From NCBI GenBank assembly GCA_963704975.1, contig CAVPIK010000044.1, positions 62,001-126,000 of the forward strand: a DNA stretch of 64,000 bases, written 5' to 3'. The notes below the pieces were generated by a model. The model made no database searches. It saw only the letters and a program-made list of their open reading frames with translations, and was not told the DNA's origin. The stretch comes from JAGNDO01 sp963704975. Lineage in GTDB: Bacteria > Chloroflexota > Anaerolineae > Caldilineales > Caldilineaceae. Shown piece by piece: positions 56,690 to 64,000 of the stretch. The first letter of the stretch is position 1. Every line of letters starts with the position of its first letter. Position numbers and translations under genes: made by a program.

Positions 56690-57748
56690 ATGCCTAACGG
56701 CAACGCCACCATCACCGATGTCGCCAAGCTGGCCGAAGTGTCGGTCAGCACGGTTTCCAATCTGCTCAACGGGCGGGATGAGCGCATGCGCCCCAGTACC
56801 CGGCAGCGGATTGTGGAGGCTATCGACCAGCTCGACTACACCCCCAACCAGGCCGCCCGCCAGCTCAAGACCGGCCAATCGTCCATTTTGGGGCTGATTG
56901 TGCCCTCCGTGGCCAATCCGTTTTATGGCCTTTTTGCCCGAGAGGTGGAGAAGGCGGCCCTGGCCCGGGGCTATCAGGTTTTGTTGGGCAACAGCGACCG
57001 GGACCCGGAGCGAGAGCGCAATTATGCCGAGGAGTTGTGGGGCTATGGCGTGCGGGGCATCATCTTTGGCTCGTCCCTGGTCGCTTTTACCCATCTGCAT
57101 GATTTGATCCAGCGGGGTATGCACGTGGTGGCCTTTGAAGGTCCCAGCCAGAATGAAGAACAAGTCGCCATCGACAGCATCGGTGTGGACAACGTGCAGG
57201 CTGCCCGACTGGCCACCAAGCATTTGCTGGCCCTGGGTCACCGGCGTATCGGCTTTCTCTCCGGCCCCATCCGCACGGTCAGCCGGTTGGATCGTTTGGC
57301 CGGGTATCGGAGTGCGCTGGTGGAGGCGGGGATTGCCTATGATGCCTCAATTGGTCTGGCAGGGGACCGAATCAACTTCCTACGGCGATGCGGATGCCGT
57401 GGAGTTGGGTCAGCAGGGGGCACACGACCTGCTCAGTCTGGCCGACCGGCCCACGGCCATCTTTGCCATCAACGATATGTACGCCTTTGGAGCCTACGCC
57501 GGAGCCAGGGACTTGAGCCAGCGCATCCCCCAGGATCTCTCCGTGGTCGGCTTCGATGACATCATGCTCAGCCAAGTGGTCCAGCCGCCCCTGACCACCA
57601 TCCGCCAACCCATAGGCGACATCGCCCGTCTGGCCGTGGAGCGACTGATCGGCCATCTGGAGGACATCCTCCACCGCAGGAACCCGGCCATATCGCCCTG
57701 GCCCCCCGACTGATGGTGCGGGGATCTACCGGTCCCTGTCCAAGCTAA
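56690..57748 (+). CDS. LacI/GalR-family transcriptional regulator, two frame breaks
   Basis: The N-terminus has the helix-turn-helix and hinge: ITDVAKLAEVSVSTVSNLLN, then YTPNQAARQLKTGQSSILGL. The sugar-binding periplasmic-type domain follows (VANPFYGLFAREVEKAALAR, HRRIGFLSGP). The frame is lost near 57,380, where an extra C splits INFYGDADAVELGQQ, and again near 57,682; the natural end is GHIALAPRLMVRG, stopping at 57,748. About 350 residues, the normal length. It likely represses its own operon through the two operators upstream and is relieved by a sugar-derived ligand. Confidence 0.85.
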
Positions 57749-57771
57749 TCCAACAAGAAAGGCAGACACTC

Positions 57772-58533
57772 ATGCAAATCAATTTATCCGGCAAGAGCGC
57801 CCTCGTCACCGGCGGCAATATTGGCATCGGGGCGGGGATCTCCGAAGCCCTGGCCGCGTGCGGGGTCAACGTGGTCTTGACCTACTATTCAAACCAGGAT
57901 GCAGCCCAGGCTACCGTGGACCGTATTTTGGAAAAGGGCGGAACGGCACAAGCCCTCCACCTCAACGCCACAGAGAGCAGCCAGGTCAACCAAGTGGTGG
58001 CCCAAGCCGCCGCCGCGTTGGGTGGCAAGATCGATATTCTGGTCAACAACGCCGGCCACCTGATCGGCCGGGTGCCGATCTTGGAGATGGACGACGCCCA
58101 CTGGCACCAGGTGATCGACGTCAACCTGTCCAGCGCTTTTTACGTCACCCGGGCCGTGTTGCCCTTTATGCCCCAGGGCGGGCGCATCGTCAACATGTCC
58201 TCCTTGGCCGGGCGCAACGGTGGCGGCAACGGCACAGTTCCCTATGCGGCCAGCAAGGCCGGGGTGATCGGTCTGACCCGGGGGTTGGCCAAGGAATTGG
58301 CCCCCAAGGGCATCACGGTCAACGCAATGGCCCCCGGCTTCATCGCCGAAACCCCCTTCCACGAGACCTTCACCGGGCTGGAGAAGTACGAGGGCATCGT
58401 GGCCGGCATCCCCCTCAAACGGGCGGGCGTCCCCGCAGATGTGGCCGGGGCCGTCCTCTACTTTGTCTCCGATCTGGGGGCGTGGATCACCGGCCAGGTG
58501 GCGGAGATCAACGGCGGAGCGTGGTTTGTGTAG
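57772..58533 (+). CDS. SDR-family oxidoreductase (3-oxoacyl-ACP reductase-like)
   Basis: 253 residues, classical SDR length. TGGNIGIGAGISEAL (NAD(P) binding), NNAG, then Ser in NMSSLAGRNG and YAASKAG (catalytic Tyr, Lys), with NAMAPGFIAETPF after. The last residues NGGAWFV are typical. Between a LacI-type regulator and sugar transport genes it is more likely a sugar or polyol dehydrogenase than a fatty-acid enzyme, but substrate residues cannot be read by eye. Confidence 0.85.
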   Translation: MQINLSGKSALVTGGNIGIGAGISEALAACGVNVVLTYYSNQDAAQATVDRILEKGGTAQALHLNATESSQVNQVVAQAAAALGGKIDILVNNAGHLIGRVPILEMDDAHWHQVIDVNLSSAFYVTRAVLPFMPQGGRIVNMSSLAGRNGGGNGTVPYAASKAGVIGLTRGLAKELAPKGITVNAMAPGFIAETPFHETFTGLEKYEGIVAGIPLKRAGVPADVAGAVLYFVSDLGAWITGQVAEINGGAWFV

Positions 58534-58542
58534 GATCACCCT

Positions 58543-58567
58543 CGTTCCCACGCTCAGCGTGGGAACG
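58543..58567. repeat. CGTTCCCACGCT palindrome
   Basis: CGTTCCCACGCT / AGCGTGGGAACG forms a 12-bp perfect stem, within a longer imperfect match (ATCACC...GGTGAT). This palindrome is a common dispersed repeat in many bacterial genomes. It lies between the SDR and permease genes and could cause partial termination. Confidence 0.75.
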
Positions 58568-58625
58568 ATTGGTGATGGTTGGGCAGAAAGCGCAACGAAT
58601 CTGTAGTTAAATACGGAGAACTCTT

Positions 58626-59585
58626 ATGATTCAACAAGATGCAGAGCAGAATAAATTCTTGAGCACCATCCAGACTATGATAAAGGATTATCGCCTTTAT
58701 TTGCTGCTGCTGCCCATATTGATCTGGTACGGTTTGTGGTTTTATAAACCCCTGGCTGGTCTTCTGATAGCCTTCAAGAACTATCAGCCAAATCTTGGGG
58801 TAATGGAGAGCGATTTTGTCGGCTTCGCCAATTTCGTTTCATTGATTGACGGTACATTTGCAGCCCAGTTTTGGCGGTCATTTCGCAACACCTTTGTGAT
58901 CAGTCTGTATGGGTTTATTTTCGGCTTCCCGATCCCCATTTTGCTGGCCATCTTGTTTAGTGAGATTAAAAACAAGGGCCTGCGCAATATTACGCAAACC
59001 GCTTCTTACTTGCCCCACTTTCTTTCCGAAGTCACCATCACGGGCCTGGTGCTGACATTGCTCTATAACGGCGAGGTCAACACAGGGGTGATTGCCCAAC
59101 TCCTGATGAATCTCGGCATCATTGGTGAAACAACCAAGATTATGCAAAATGCCGATTACTTCCGTCCGATCTTTATTATGACCGGCATCTGGAAAGAAGC
59201 CGGTTATGCCTCTATTGTCTATTTTGCCGCCATCATGGGCATCTCCCCGGTCTTGTACGAAGCGCTCAAGGTGGATGGGGGCAACAAATTGCAGGAAATT
59301 CGCTATGTGACCTTCCCCGGCATCGCGCCGACGCTGATCATCATGATTGTTCTGCGCATTGGCCAGATGCTTGCCGTAGGCTTTGAACGGGTGATTCTGC
59401 TGTACAACGCCAACACCTATGCCACGGCTGACGTGCTCAGTACGTTTGTGCTACGCATTGGGTTGGAAGGCGGCAATCAGTCAATGGGGGCTGCGGCGGG
59501 GATGTTCGAATCGTTAATTGGCTTCGCATTGGTGGTTGGCGCGAACTTCATCAGCCGTGAAATTTCAGACAATTCTCTCTGGTAG
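58626..59585 (+). CDS. ABC transporter permease, LplB type
   Basis: 319 residues with six predicted helices (first LYLLLLPILIWYGLWFY). The EAA loop that contacts the ATPase is YEALKVDGGNKLQEIRYVTF followed by PGIAPT. LplB-type permeases work with YtcP-type partners and large LipO-type binding proteins in uptake of oligosaccharides. Ribosome site GGAG; 9 bp before the partner gene. Confidence 0.9.
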   Translation: MIQQDAEQNKFLSTIQTMIKDYRLYLLLLPILIWYGLWFYKPLAGLLIAFKNYQPNLGVMESDFVGFANFVSLIDGTFAAQFWRSFRNTFVISLYGFIFGFPIPILLAILFSEIKNKGLRNITQTASYLPHFLSEVTITGLVLTLLYNGEVNTGVIAQLLMNLGIIGETTKIMQNADYFRPIFIMTGIWKEAGYASIVYFAAIMGISPVLYEALKVDGGNKLQEIRYVTFPGIAPTLIIMIVLRIGQMLAVGFERVILLYNANTYATADVLSTFVLRIGLEGGNQSMGAAAGMFESLIGFALVVGANFISREISDNSLW

Positions 59586-59594
59586 GGAGGTATC

Positions 59595-60459
59595 ATGCTA
59601 CGTTTAAGTAAATCGGAATTGATTTTCAAAGTATTGGCTGTGTCGTTGGTTACTGCCTTCAGCCTGGTGGCATTTTATCCGGTCTTCTATGCCTTTTCCG
59701 CTTCCATCAGCGGCAAAATAGCCTACGAATCGGGAAGTATCGTCCTGTTCCCCAAGGATGTCAACTTCCAGGTTTATGAGTTGATCTACAAGGACAAGGG
59801 ATTGTGGATTTCTTTTACCAATACCCTTTTCTATACCGTGTTTGGAACCGCCTGGAGCATGCTTATCTCCATCACGGGCGCCTATGCGCTTTCCAAACAG
59901 CGTCTGTTCTTTCGGCGACAATTTAACTTCTTTGTTGTCTTTACCATGTGGTTTAGCGCCGGTATGGTTCCGCTTTTCTTGAACTACACGAATATGAATG
60001 TGGACAATCGCTGGGGCATCATTGTTGCGTTTGGTGTTCAAGCCTTCAACATCATCTTGCTGCGCAGTTTCTTTCAAGCGATCCCCAAAGAGATCGAGGA
60101 AGCCTCTCTCATTGATGGCGCCAATGAATTTCAGTTGTTGAGCCAAATTTATGTGCCCATGTAGTAAAGCGGCCATCGCCACCGTGACCTTGTTCTACGC
60201 CACCAGCCGTTGGAATGGTTATTTCTGGGCCCGTATGTTGCTGACCAATCCCACGGAATTACCGTTGCAAGTTTATATGCGTATCTTGATTGAGAATTAT
60301 CAAAAGATGTTTGATGATATGCCGATTAATTTGCCCTATTCATCTGATTCTTACATCTTCGCTGTTCTGGTCTGTTCAATCATTCCCGTATTGATTATTT
60401 ACCCGTACATACAACGCTATTTCGCCAGCGGCGTCAACGTTGGCGGTGTGAAGGAATAG
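59595..60459 (+). CDS. ABC transporter permease, YtcP type, one frame break
   Basis: Starts at ATG 59,595 behind GGGAGG. Helix 1 is LAVSLVTAFSLVAFYPVFYA; the EAA loop is EEASLIDGANEFQLLSQIYV. At 60,163 an extra T turns ATG AGT AAA into ATG TAG, creating a stop; the next frame continues SKAAIATVTLFYATSRWNGY to GVNVGGVKE at 60,459. Whole length about 287 residues, normal for the family, so the stop is likely an error. Forms the membrane channel with the upstream permease. Confidence 0.87.
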
Positions 60460-60568
60460 CAGAAAGGGAACTTACCATAAGGAAATGCTATCCGTTGCCC
60501 AAGGCTGTTTTCGCTCCAAGATCCCTCACTCAATAAGAGAGTCTTCATCTCACTAAAGGAGAAGAAGA

Positions 60569-62602
60569 ATGAAGAAGATTTCAAGAAGTTTGCTGTTAAT
60601 TCTGTTGATGGCTATGACCGTCTTCGCTGTTGCGGCATGTGGTGGCGTGTCTGATCCCGATGCCGAGCCCGCAGCGCAAGTAGAAGTAGCGGCTCCTGCC
60701 GTGGTGGAAGAAGCAGCAACTGGAGCCGTGGCTGAAGCAGTGGCCGAAGAAGTGGTGATGGCCAAGTCTTTGAAGCTGAATATTGCCGCAGGCAACAATC
60801 AGCGCACCATCACCTACCAACAGTCAACGCCGCTTGTCCTGCCCGATGGCACAGTCATTTCCCAGGGCCAGCTCAAACCCACGTGGCAGTATATTCAACA
60901 GCAACTTGGCATTCAACTCACCGATGTCACCATCCAGGATCAAAGCGCTGGGGAAATGATCGATGTCTCCGCAGCGACCAGCTTTGACAGTGCCACTGTG
61001 TTTGGCGGCAACGGCATTGCAGGTGATCTGATGAACTATGGCGCCCAGGGCTATATGGTTCGCCTGAGTGACCGCCTGGATCAGATGCCCAACTTCGCCG
61101 CTTATTTGGCGGCCAACCCCAATATCGCCAAGGCAATCACCGCCTATGACGGTGGCATCTACCACGTCCCCTATGCCGCAGAGTTGGGTAACTATGCCCG
61201 AGTCTTCGATGCCCGAGAGACCTGGGTCACTGCATTGCTTGATTCCGATGAAGCGATGGAAGCTGAAACCAAAACCCTGACCCCGGCCTACGAAGGCTAC
61301 TGGGATCGTCACCCGACCAATGTGATCGACCTGCAGAACGCAGCCGCGGCCGGCACCCTGACCCGTGATGTGGCCCGGGACACCCTGCTGGCTTACATTG
61401 CCGACACGTACCCTGACATGGCAAAACCGTCTGACCTGTACTTGAATGATACCGCTGTGTATGACATGGACGAACTGGTGGCTCTGTGGCGTCTGATCGA
61501 ACTGTCGCCGAATACGCTGACCAAGGTCACCACGGGCGCAGTGGTAGACGGTGCGGTGATTGCCCCCTTCTTCGTGCGTCAATCTTCCTATCGTGAAGAT
61601 GTCCTGCGTCTGATCACCTATTGGGGCGGCCAACGTGTGCATGGCTCCGACTCCTATGCAGCTCGCTTCTATCTGGATGCGAATGGCGAACTGCAATTCT
61701 CCTACGCAGAAGACAAGTTCCTGGATGGCGTTGGCTATCTGGCCAACCTGTACTCTGAAGGGCTGATTCATTCTGAATTTGCCGACCTGAGTACAACAGA
61801 CAACTTCCGCAACCCCCTGCTGACCATGGACGACGTCGCAGGTCATCAGCAGTTTGGGTTCATGACCCTGGACTGGATTGCCTCCACGACTGCCGCTAAC
61901 CCGGATGTGGTTGGCATGCTGCCGCCGCTCACCACCGTGGGTTCCGATGAGTTCATCCACTTCAACGAGAACACCCGGGTGATTAAGCCCGATGGCTGGG
62001 CAATCTCTACTGCTTCCTCTCCCGAGGAGATCAATGCGGCCCTGACGCTCTTTGATTACTTCTTCTCTAAAGAAGGCAATGTGACACAGAATTATGCCCC
62101 GCCCTATGGCCTCGCCGAAGGCGATGTATATGTGGCTCCCGATGGAACCGAATATCCCAAGTTCAATCAGTGGCTGATCGATGGCTCCTGTGAGCTGAAG
62201 AGCTGTGACATGTCTGGCTACTTACGCGACTTCATGGGTTCACAGATTCCGATTGGCTATCAGAAGGAGATCGGGTTCGAGTTGCAGACCACCACGAATC
62301 GCGGTTGGGACGCCTGGGCGCTTTGGATTGGTGCCGATGTGGCTTCCACCTCCTACGAAGCCGAAAACCCGCTCTTCCGCCTGGTTCCCCCGGTCTTCTC
62401 TTTGACCAACCAGGATATCGCCAAACTGGGGCAATTGGCCATCAATGAAGCACAAACTGATCAGCTTTTCTTGTACATCACCGGTGCTGATACGGCAGTT
62501 GCGAGTACGGCAGATTTGAAAGCGCTCTATGTTGATGCTGGCATAGACGAATACATCAAAGTCTACCGCACTGCTTATGCCCGCATGACCGGCGCTCAAT
62601 AG
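60569..62602 (+). CDS. Extracellular solute-binding lipoprotein of the sugar ABC transporter
   Basis: 677 residues. Lipoprotein signal with lipobox VAAC (MAMTVFAVAACGG), an Ala/Glu/Val-rich linker, then a large two-lobe binding domain. The length (over 500) and linkage to LplB/YtcP permeases match the LipO group of family 1 binding proteins for oligosaccharides or uronate oligomers. GVGYLANLYSEGLIHSEFAD and EEINAALTLFDYFFSKEG are typical of this group. AAGGAGAAG precedes the ATG. The ligand is not known. Confidence 0.88.
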   Translation: MKKISRSLLLILLMAMTVFAVAACGGVSDPDAEPAAQVEVAAPAVVEEAATGAVAEAVAEEVVMAKSLKLNIAAGNNQRTITYQQSTPLVLPDGTVISQGQLKPTWQYIQQQLGIQLTDVTIQDQSAGEMIDVSAATSFDSATVFGGNGIAGDLMNYGAQGYMVRLSDRLDQMPNFAAYLAANPNIAKAITAYDGGIYHVPYAAELGNYARVFDARETWVTALLDSDEAMEAETKTLTPAYEGYWDRHPTNVIDLQNAAAAGTLTRDVARDTLLAYIADTYPDMAKPSDLYLNDTAVYDMDELVALWRLIELSPNTLTKVTTGAVVDGAVIAPFFVRQSSYREDVLRLITYWGGQRVHGSDSYAARFYLDANGELQFSYAEDKFLDGVGYLANLYSEGLIHSEFADLSTTDNFRNPLLTMDDVAGHQQFGFMTLDWIASTTAANPDVVGMLPPLTTVGSDEFIHFNENTRVIKPDGWAISTASSPEEINAALTLFDYFFSKEGNVTQNYAPPYGLAEGDVYVAPDGTEYPKFNQWLIDGSCELKSCDMSGYLRDFMGSQIPIGYQKEIGFELQTTTNRGWDAWALWIGADVASTSYEAENPLFRLVPPVFSLTNQDIAKLGQLAINEAQTDQLFLYITGADTAVASTADLKALYVDAGIDEYIKVYRTAYARMTGAQ

Positions 62603-62610
62603 TCCGTTCT

Positions 62611-62652
62611 GTTGAGAGAGGGAGAAAGCCAATTTCTCCCTCTCTCAACTTT
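62611..62652 (+). terminator. Hairpin after the binding-protein gene
   Basis: GTTGAGAGAGGGAGAAA pairs perfectly with TTTCTCCCTCTCTCAAC around GCCAA, but only three T follow. Possibly a partial terminator or mRNA-stabilising hairpin, which would fit strong expression of the binding protein relative to the genes after it. Confidence 0.65.
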
Positions 62653-62653
62653 G

Positions 62654-62779
62654 CCGCAGAGAGTAGACGTTCACTCCCCGCCCCCCTTGCCCCCCAACTT
62701 TGGGGGGAACTGTCCCGCACCTCCCCCAGAATTGGGGGCCGGGGGGCAGAGGGAGTGAACGATTACCGCAGAGAGTAGA
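62654..62779. repeat. Palindromic element flanked by 14-bp direct repeats
   Basis: CCGCAGAGAGTAGA occurs at 62,654-62,667 and 62,766-62,779. Between them lies an inverted repeat CGTTCACTCC...GGAGTGAACG with two inner C/G hairpins (CCCCCCAACTTTGGGGGG and CTCCCCCAGAATTGGGGG). This has the look of a small inserted element with a target duplication. Confidence 0.65.
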
Positions 62780-62834
62780 ATGCGCTAAAAACAGGTCTGC
62801 TCACTCCAGAGACGTTTGTGACGAGAGGTGTACT

Positions 62835-63352
62835 GTGAATAACCTTCTGATGAAAGCCCAATCCAAACTGGTTTACGGTGTAGAAATCGTTTGTGTCGCC
62901 CTGTTTGTACTCTATCTGGGCTTTATGACCCATTACTACATCTTGTTCTATGATGGCACTGCCGAGATGTTGAATTTTATAAGAAATTGCAGGTGTTTAA
63001 TAAAGAAGCCTTCAATCTTGCGCTCATATTCGTGGTGTTGGCCGTGGTCTTACTCGTGTTTGAGTTGCACAAATCCAGGCCAGGATGGGTTGGATTGGCC
63101 GTGGTGATCGGTACCACCGCCTTTGTGTCCATGCAGTCCATCTCATTGATCAATGTCATCCCGAAATACAAACAGGGCTATCTGGCCCTGGATTTCTCGA
63201 CACTGAACGATTACGTTCCTTCAACATTTGTTTTCGATGCCGGTCTTGTGTTGCACTCTATTTTGATAGGGCTTTTAGCCATCTTCACCGTTGTGGCGAT
63301 CTTGACGTTTGTGCAGAGACTAAAAGATAGAAACCCAATCACAGGAGACTGA
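62835..63352 (+). CDS. Small multi-pass membrane protein, one frame break
   Basis: GTG start at 62,835 behind GAGAGG. The first helix is GVEIVCVALFVLYLGFMTHY. The frame is lost near 62,985, where AATTTTATAAG seems to lack one T; the protein resumes with LQVFNKEAFNLALIFVVLAV and ends DRNPITGD at 63,352. About 172 residues with four helices. Unrecognised. Its position between the binding protein and the ATPase, with another small membrane protein, suggests a role with the transporter. Confidence 0.7.
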
Positions 63353-63353
63353 T

Positions 63354-63782
63354 ATGAGTAAGTCTGAAAAACGATTGTATCTGGCGAATTCTCTCAGCCA
63401 ATCATGGGTTATGAGTTATATTGGCGGAAATGCTCTTTTCACCATCCTTTATCTAAACAGCATGAATGTGGATTCTGGGTTAGGTGTCTTTATTCTGCTG
63501 AACATTGGCCTGTCATTGGTTGCTTTTTTGATGGCCGTGCGACAGAAGATGTATGTCCCTTTTTGGGGCTATGTCGGGATCGCTTTCGCTGTCTTTCAGT
63601 TTGCCCGTATACTTTGGATGCCGGAAGAGATCGTAGGGTCTATGAGAGTCCTTTCGGTCGCCTTGTTGATTTTGACCGGCATAGCAATATTGGTTGGTTC
63701 AATAATTTGCATCAAGCGTTCTCAGGAGCGACAGAAGTTCATTATTGACAACAATATCGATTTAGCCACATTGCAGAGATAA
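63354..63782 (+). CDS. Small four-helix membrane protein
   Basis: 142 residues, ATG at 63,354 immediately after the preceding stop, with AGGAG. Four hydrophobic segments (ALFTILYLNSMNV; GVFILLNIGLSLVAFLMAV; PFWGYVGIAFAVFQFARIL; VLSVALLILTGIAILVGSII) and a charged end IKRSQERQKFIIDNNIDL. No family recognised. Probably works with the preceding membrane protein. Confidence 0.75.
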   Translation: MSKSEKRLYLANSLSQSWVMSYIGGNALFTILYLNSMNVDSGLGVFILLNIGLSLVAFLMAVRQKMYVPFWGYVGIAFAVFQFARILWMPEEIVGSMRVLSVALLILTGIAILVGSIICIKRSQERQKFIIDNNIDLATLQR

Positions 63783-63793
63783 GGAGTTCCTCA

Positions 63794-64000
63794 TGTCAGA
63801 ATTGAGCTTAAGTGGTATAAACAAAGTATATCCTGGAAACGTTCAGGCCGTCTTTGATTTCGATATTGAGGTCGAGCATGGCGAGTTTATCGTGCATGGT
63901 TGGTCCCTCTGGCTGTGGGAAAAGCACCGTCCTGCGCATGATAGCCGGACTTGAAGAAATCACCTCCGGGGATATGATTTTGTCTGGCAAGCGCGTGAAC
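63794..64000 (+). CDS. ABC transporter ATP-binding protein, N-terminus, one frame break
   Basis: ATG at 63,794 with AAGGAG. It reads MSELSLSGINKVYPGNVQAV to EHGEFIV; an extra C near 63,894 shifts the frame, after which MVGPSGCGKSTVLRMIAGLE gives the Walker A motif and Q-loop approach. It runs off the window. Similar to MsmK/UgpC-type ATPases that energise sugar importers, fitting the upstream permeases. Confidence 0.88.

Noticed and set aside
60151..60459. A separate small membrane protein gene after the YtcP-type permease
   Set aside because: The sequence is the normal C-terminal third of that permease, cut off by one extra T at 60,163.

Overview
The window looks like a piece of a GC-rich member of the Chloroflexota (Anaerolineae/Caldilineae type), probably from a metagenome. 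No rRNA is present, so this rests on gene content: giant DUF11-repeat surface protein, exosortase with a PEP-CTERM substrate, secreted proteins ending in a YLPL-type tail, LplB/YtcP-type sugar transport, and many palindromic intergenic repeats. Many genes carry single-base frame breaks where the protein resumes intact in another frame. That pattern suggests consensus errors more than gene decay.

Layout. 0-1.3 kb: partial metallophosphoesterase (minus) and a small unknown protein. 1.4-3.5 kb: a palindromic element, a promoter and a secreted zinc metalloprotease. 3.6-5.9 kb (minus): folB-folK-folE, then an SDR. 6.2-9.3 kb (minus): two alpha/beta hydrolases and an MFS exporter. 9.5-10.1 kb: a complete tRNA-Gln unit (promoter, tRNA, terminator), then a cytochrome P450 remnant without its heme-ligand Cys. 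10.06-10.80 kb: gene-free, with small repeats.

10.8-48.4 kb is one plus-strand locus for a secreted protein of about 12,500 residues, made largely of DUF11 domains about 370 bp apart. The repeats are nested: single domains, three-domain blocks of about 1.14 kb, and three superunits of about 7.1-7.9 kb. Roughly 40 frame breaks cut it into about 30 open segments; from 22.6 kb onward nearly all behave as one-base insertions.

48.6-55.6 kb (plus): a C25 (gingipain/PorU-clan) peptidase, a 103-residue PEP-CTERM protein, an exosortase, an EpsI-type protein, a lipoprotein, and a membrane-anchored fusion of a SurA-N-like region with a TlpA/ResA thioredoxin domain. With the giant protein this reads as a surface-protein export, processing and anchoring locus.

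55.6-56.7 kb: a palindromic element, a terminator, a minus-strand cold-shock gene whose roughly 150-nt leader contains an intrinsic terminator, an inverted repeat, and two identical LacI-type operators. 56.7-64 kb (plus): LacI regulator, SDR dehydrogenase, LplB-type permease, YtcP-type permease, a large lipoprotein solute-binding protein, two small multi-pass membrane proteins and the start of an ABC ATPase. This is a regulated sugar or oligosaccharide uptake operon running off the right edge.
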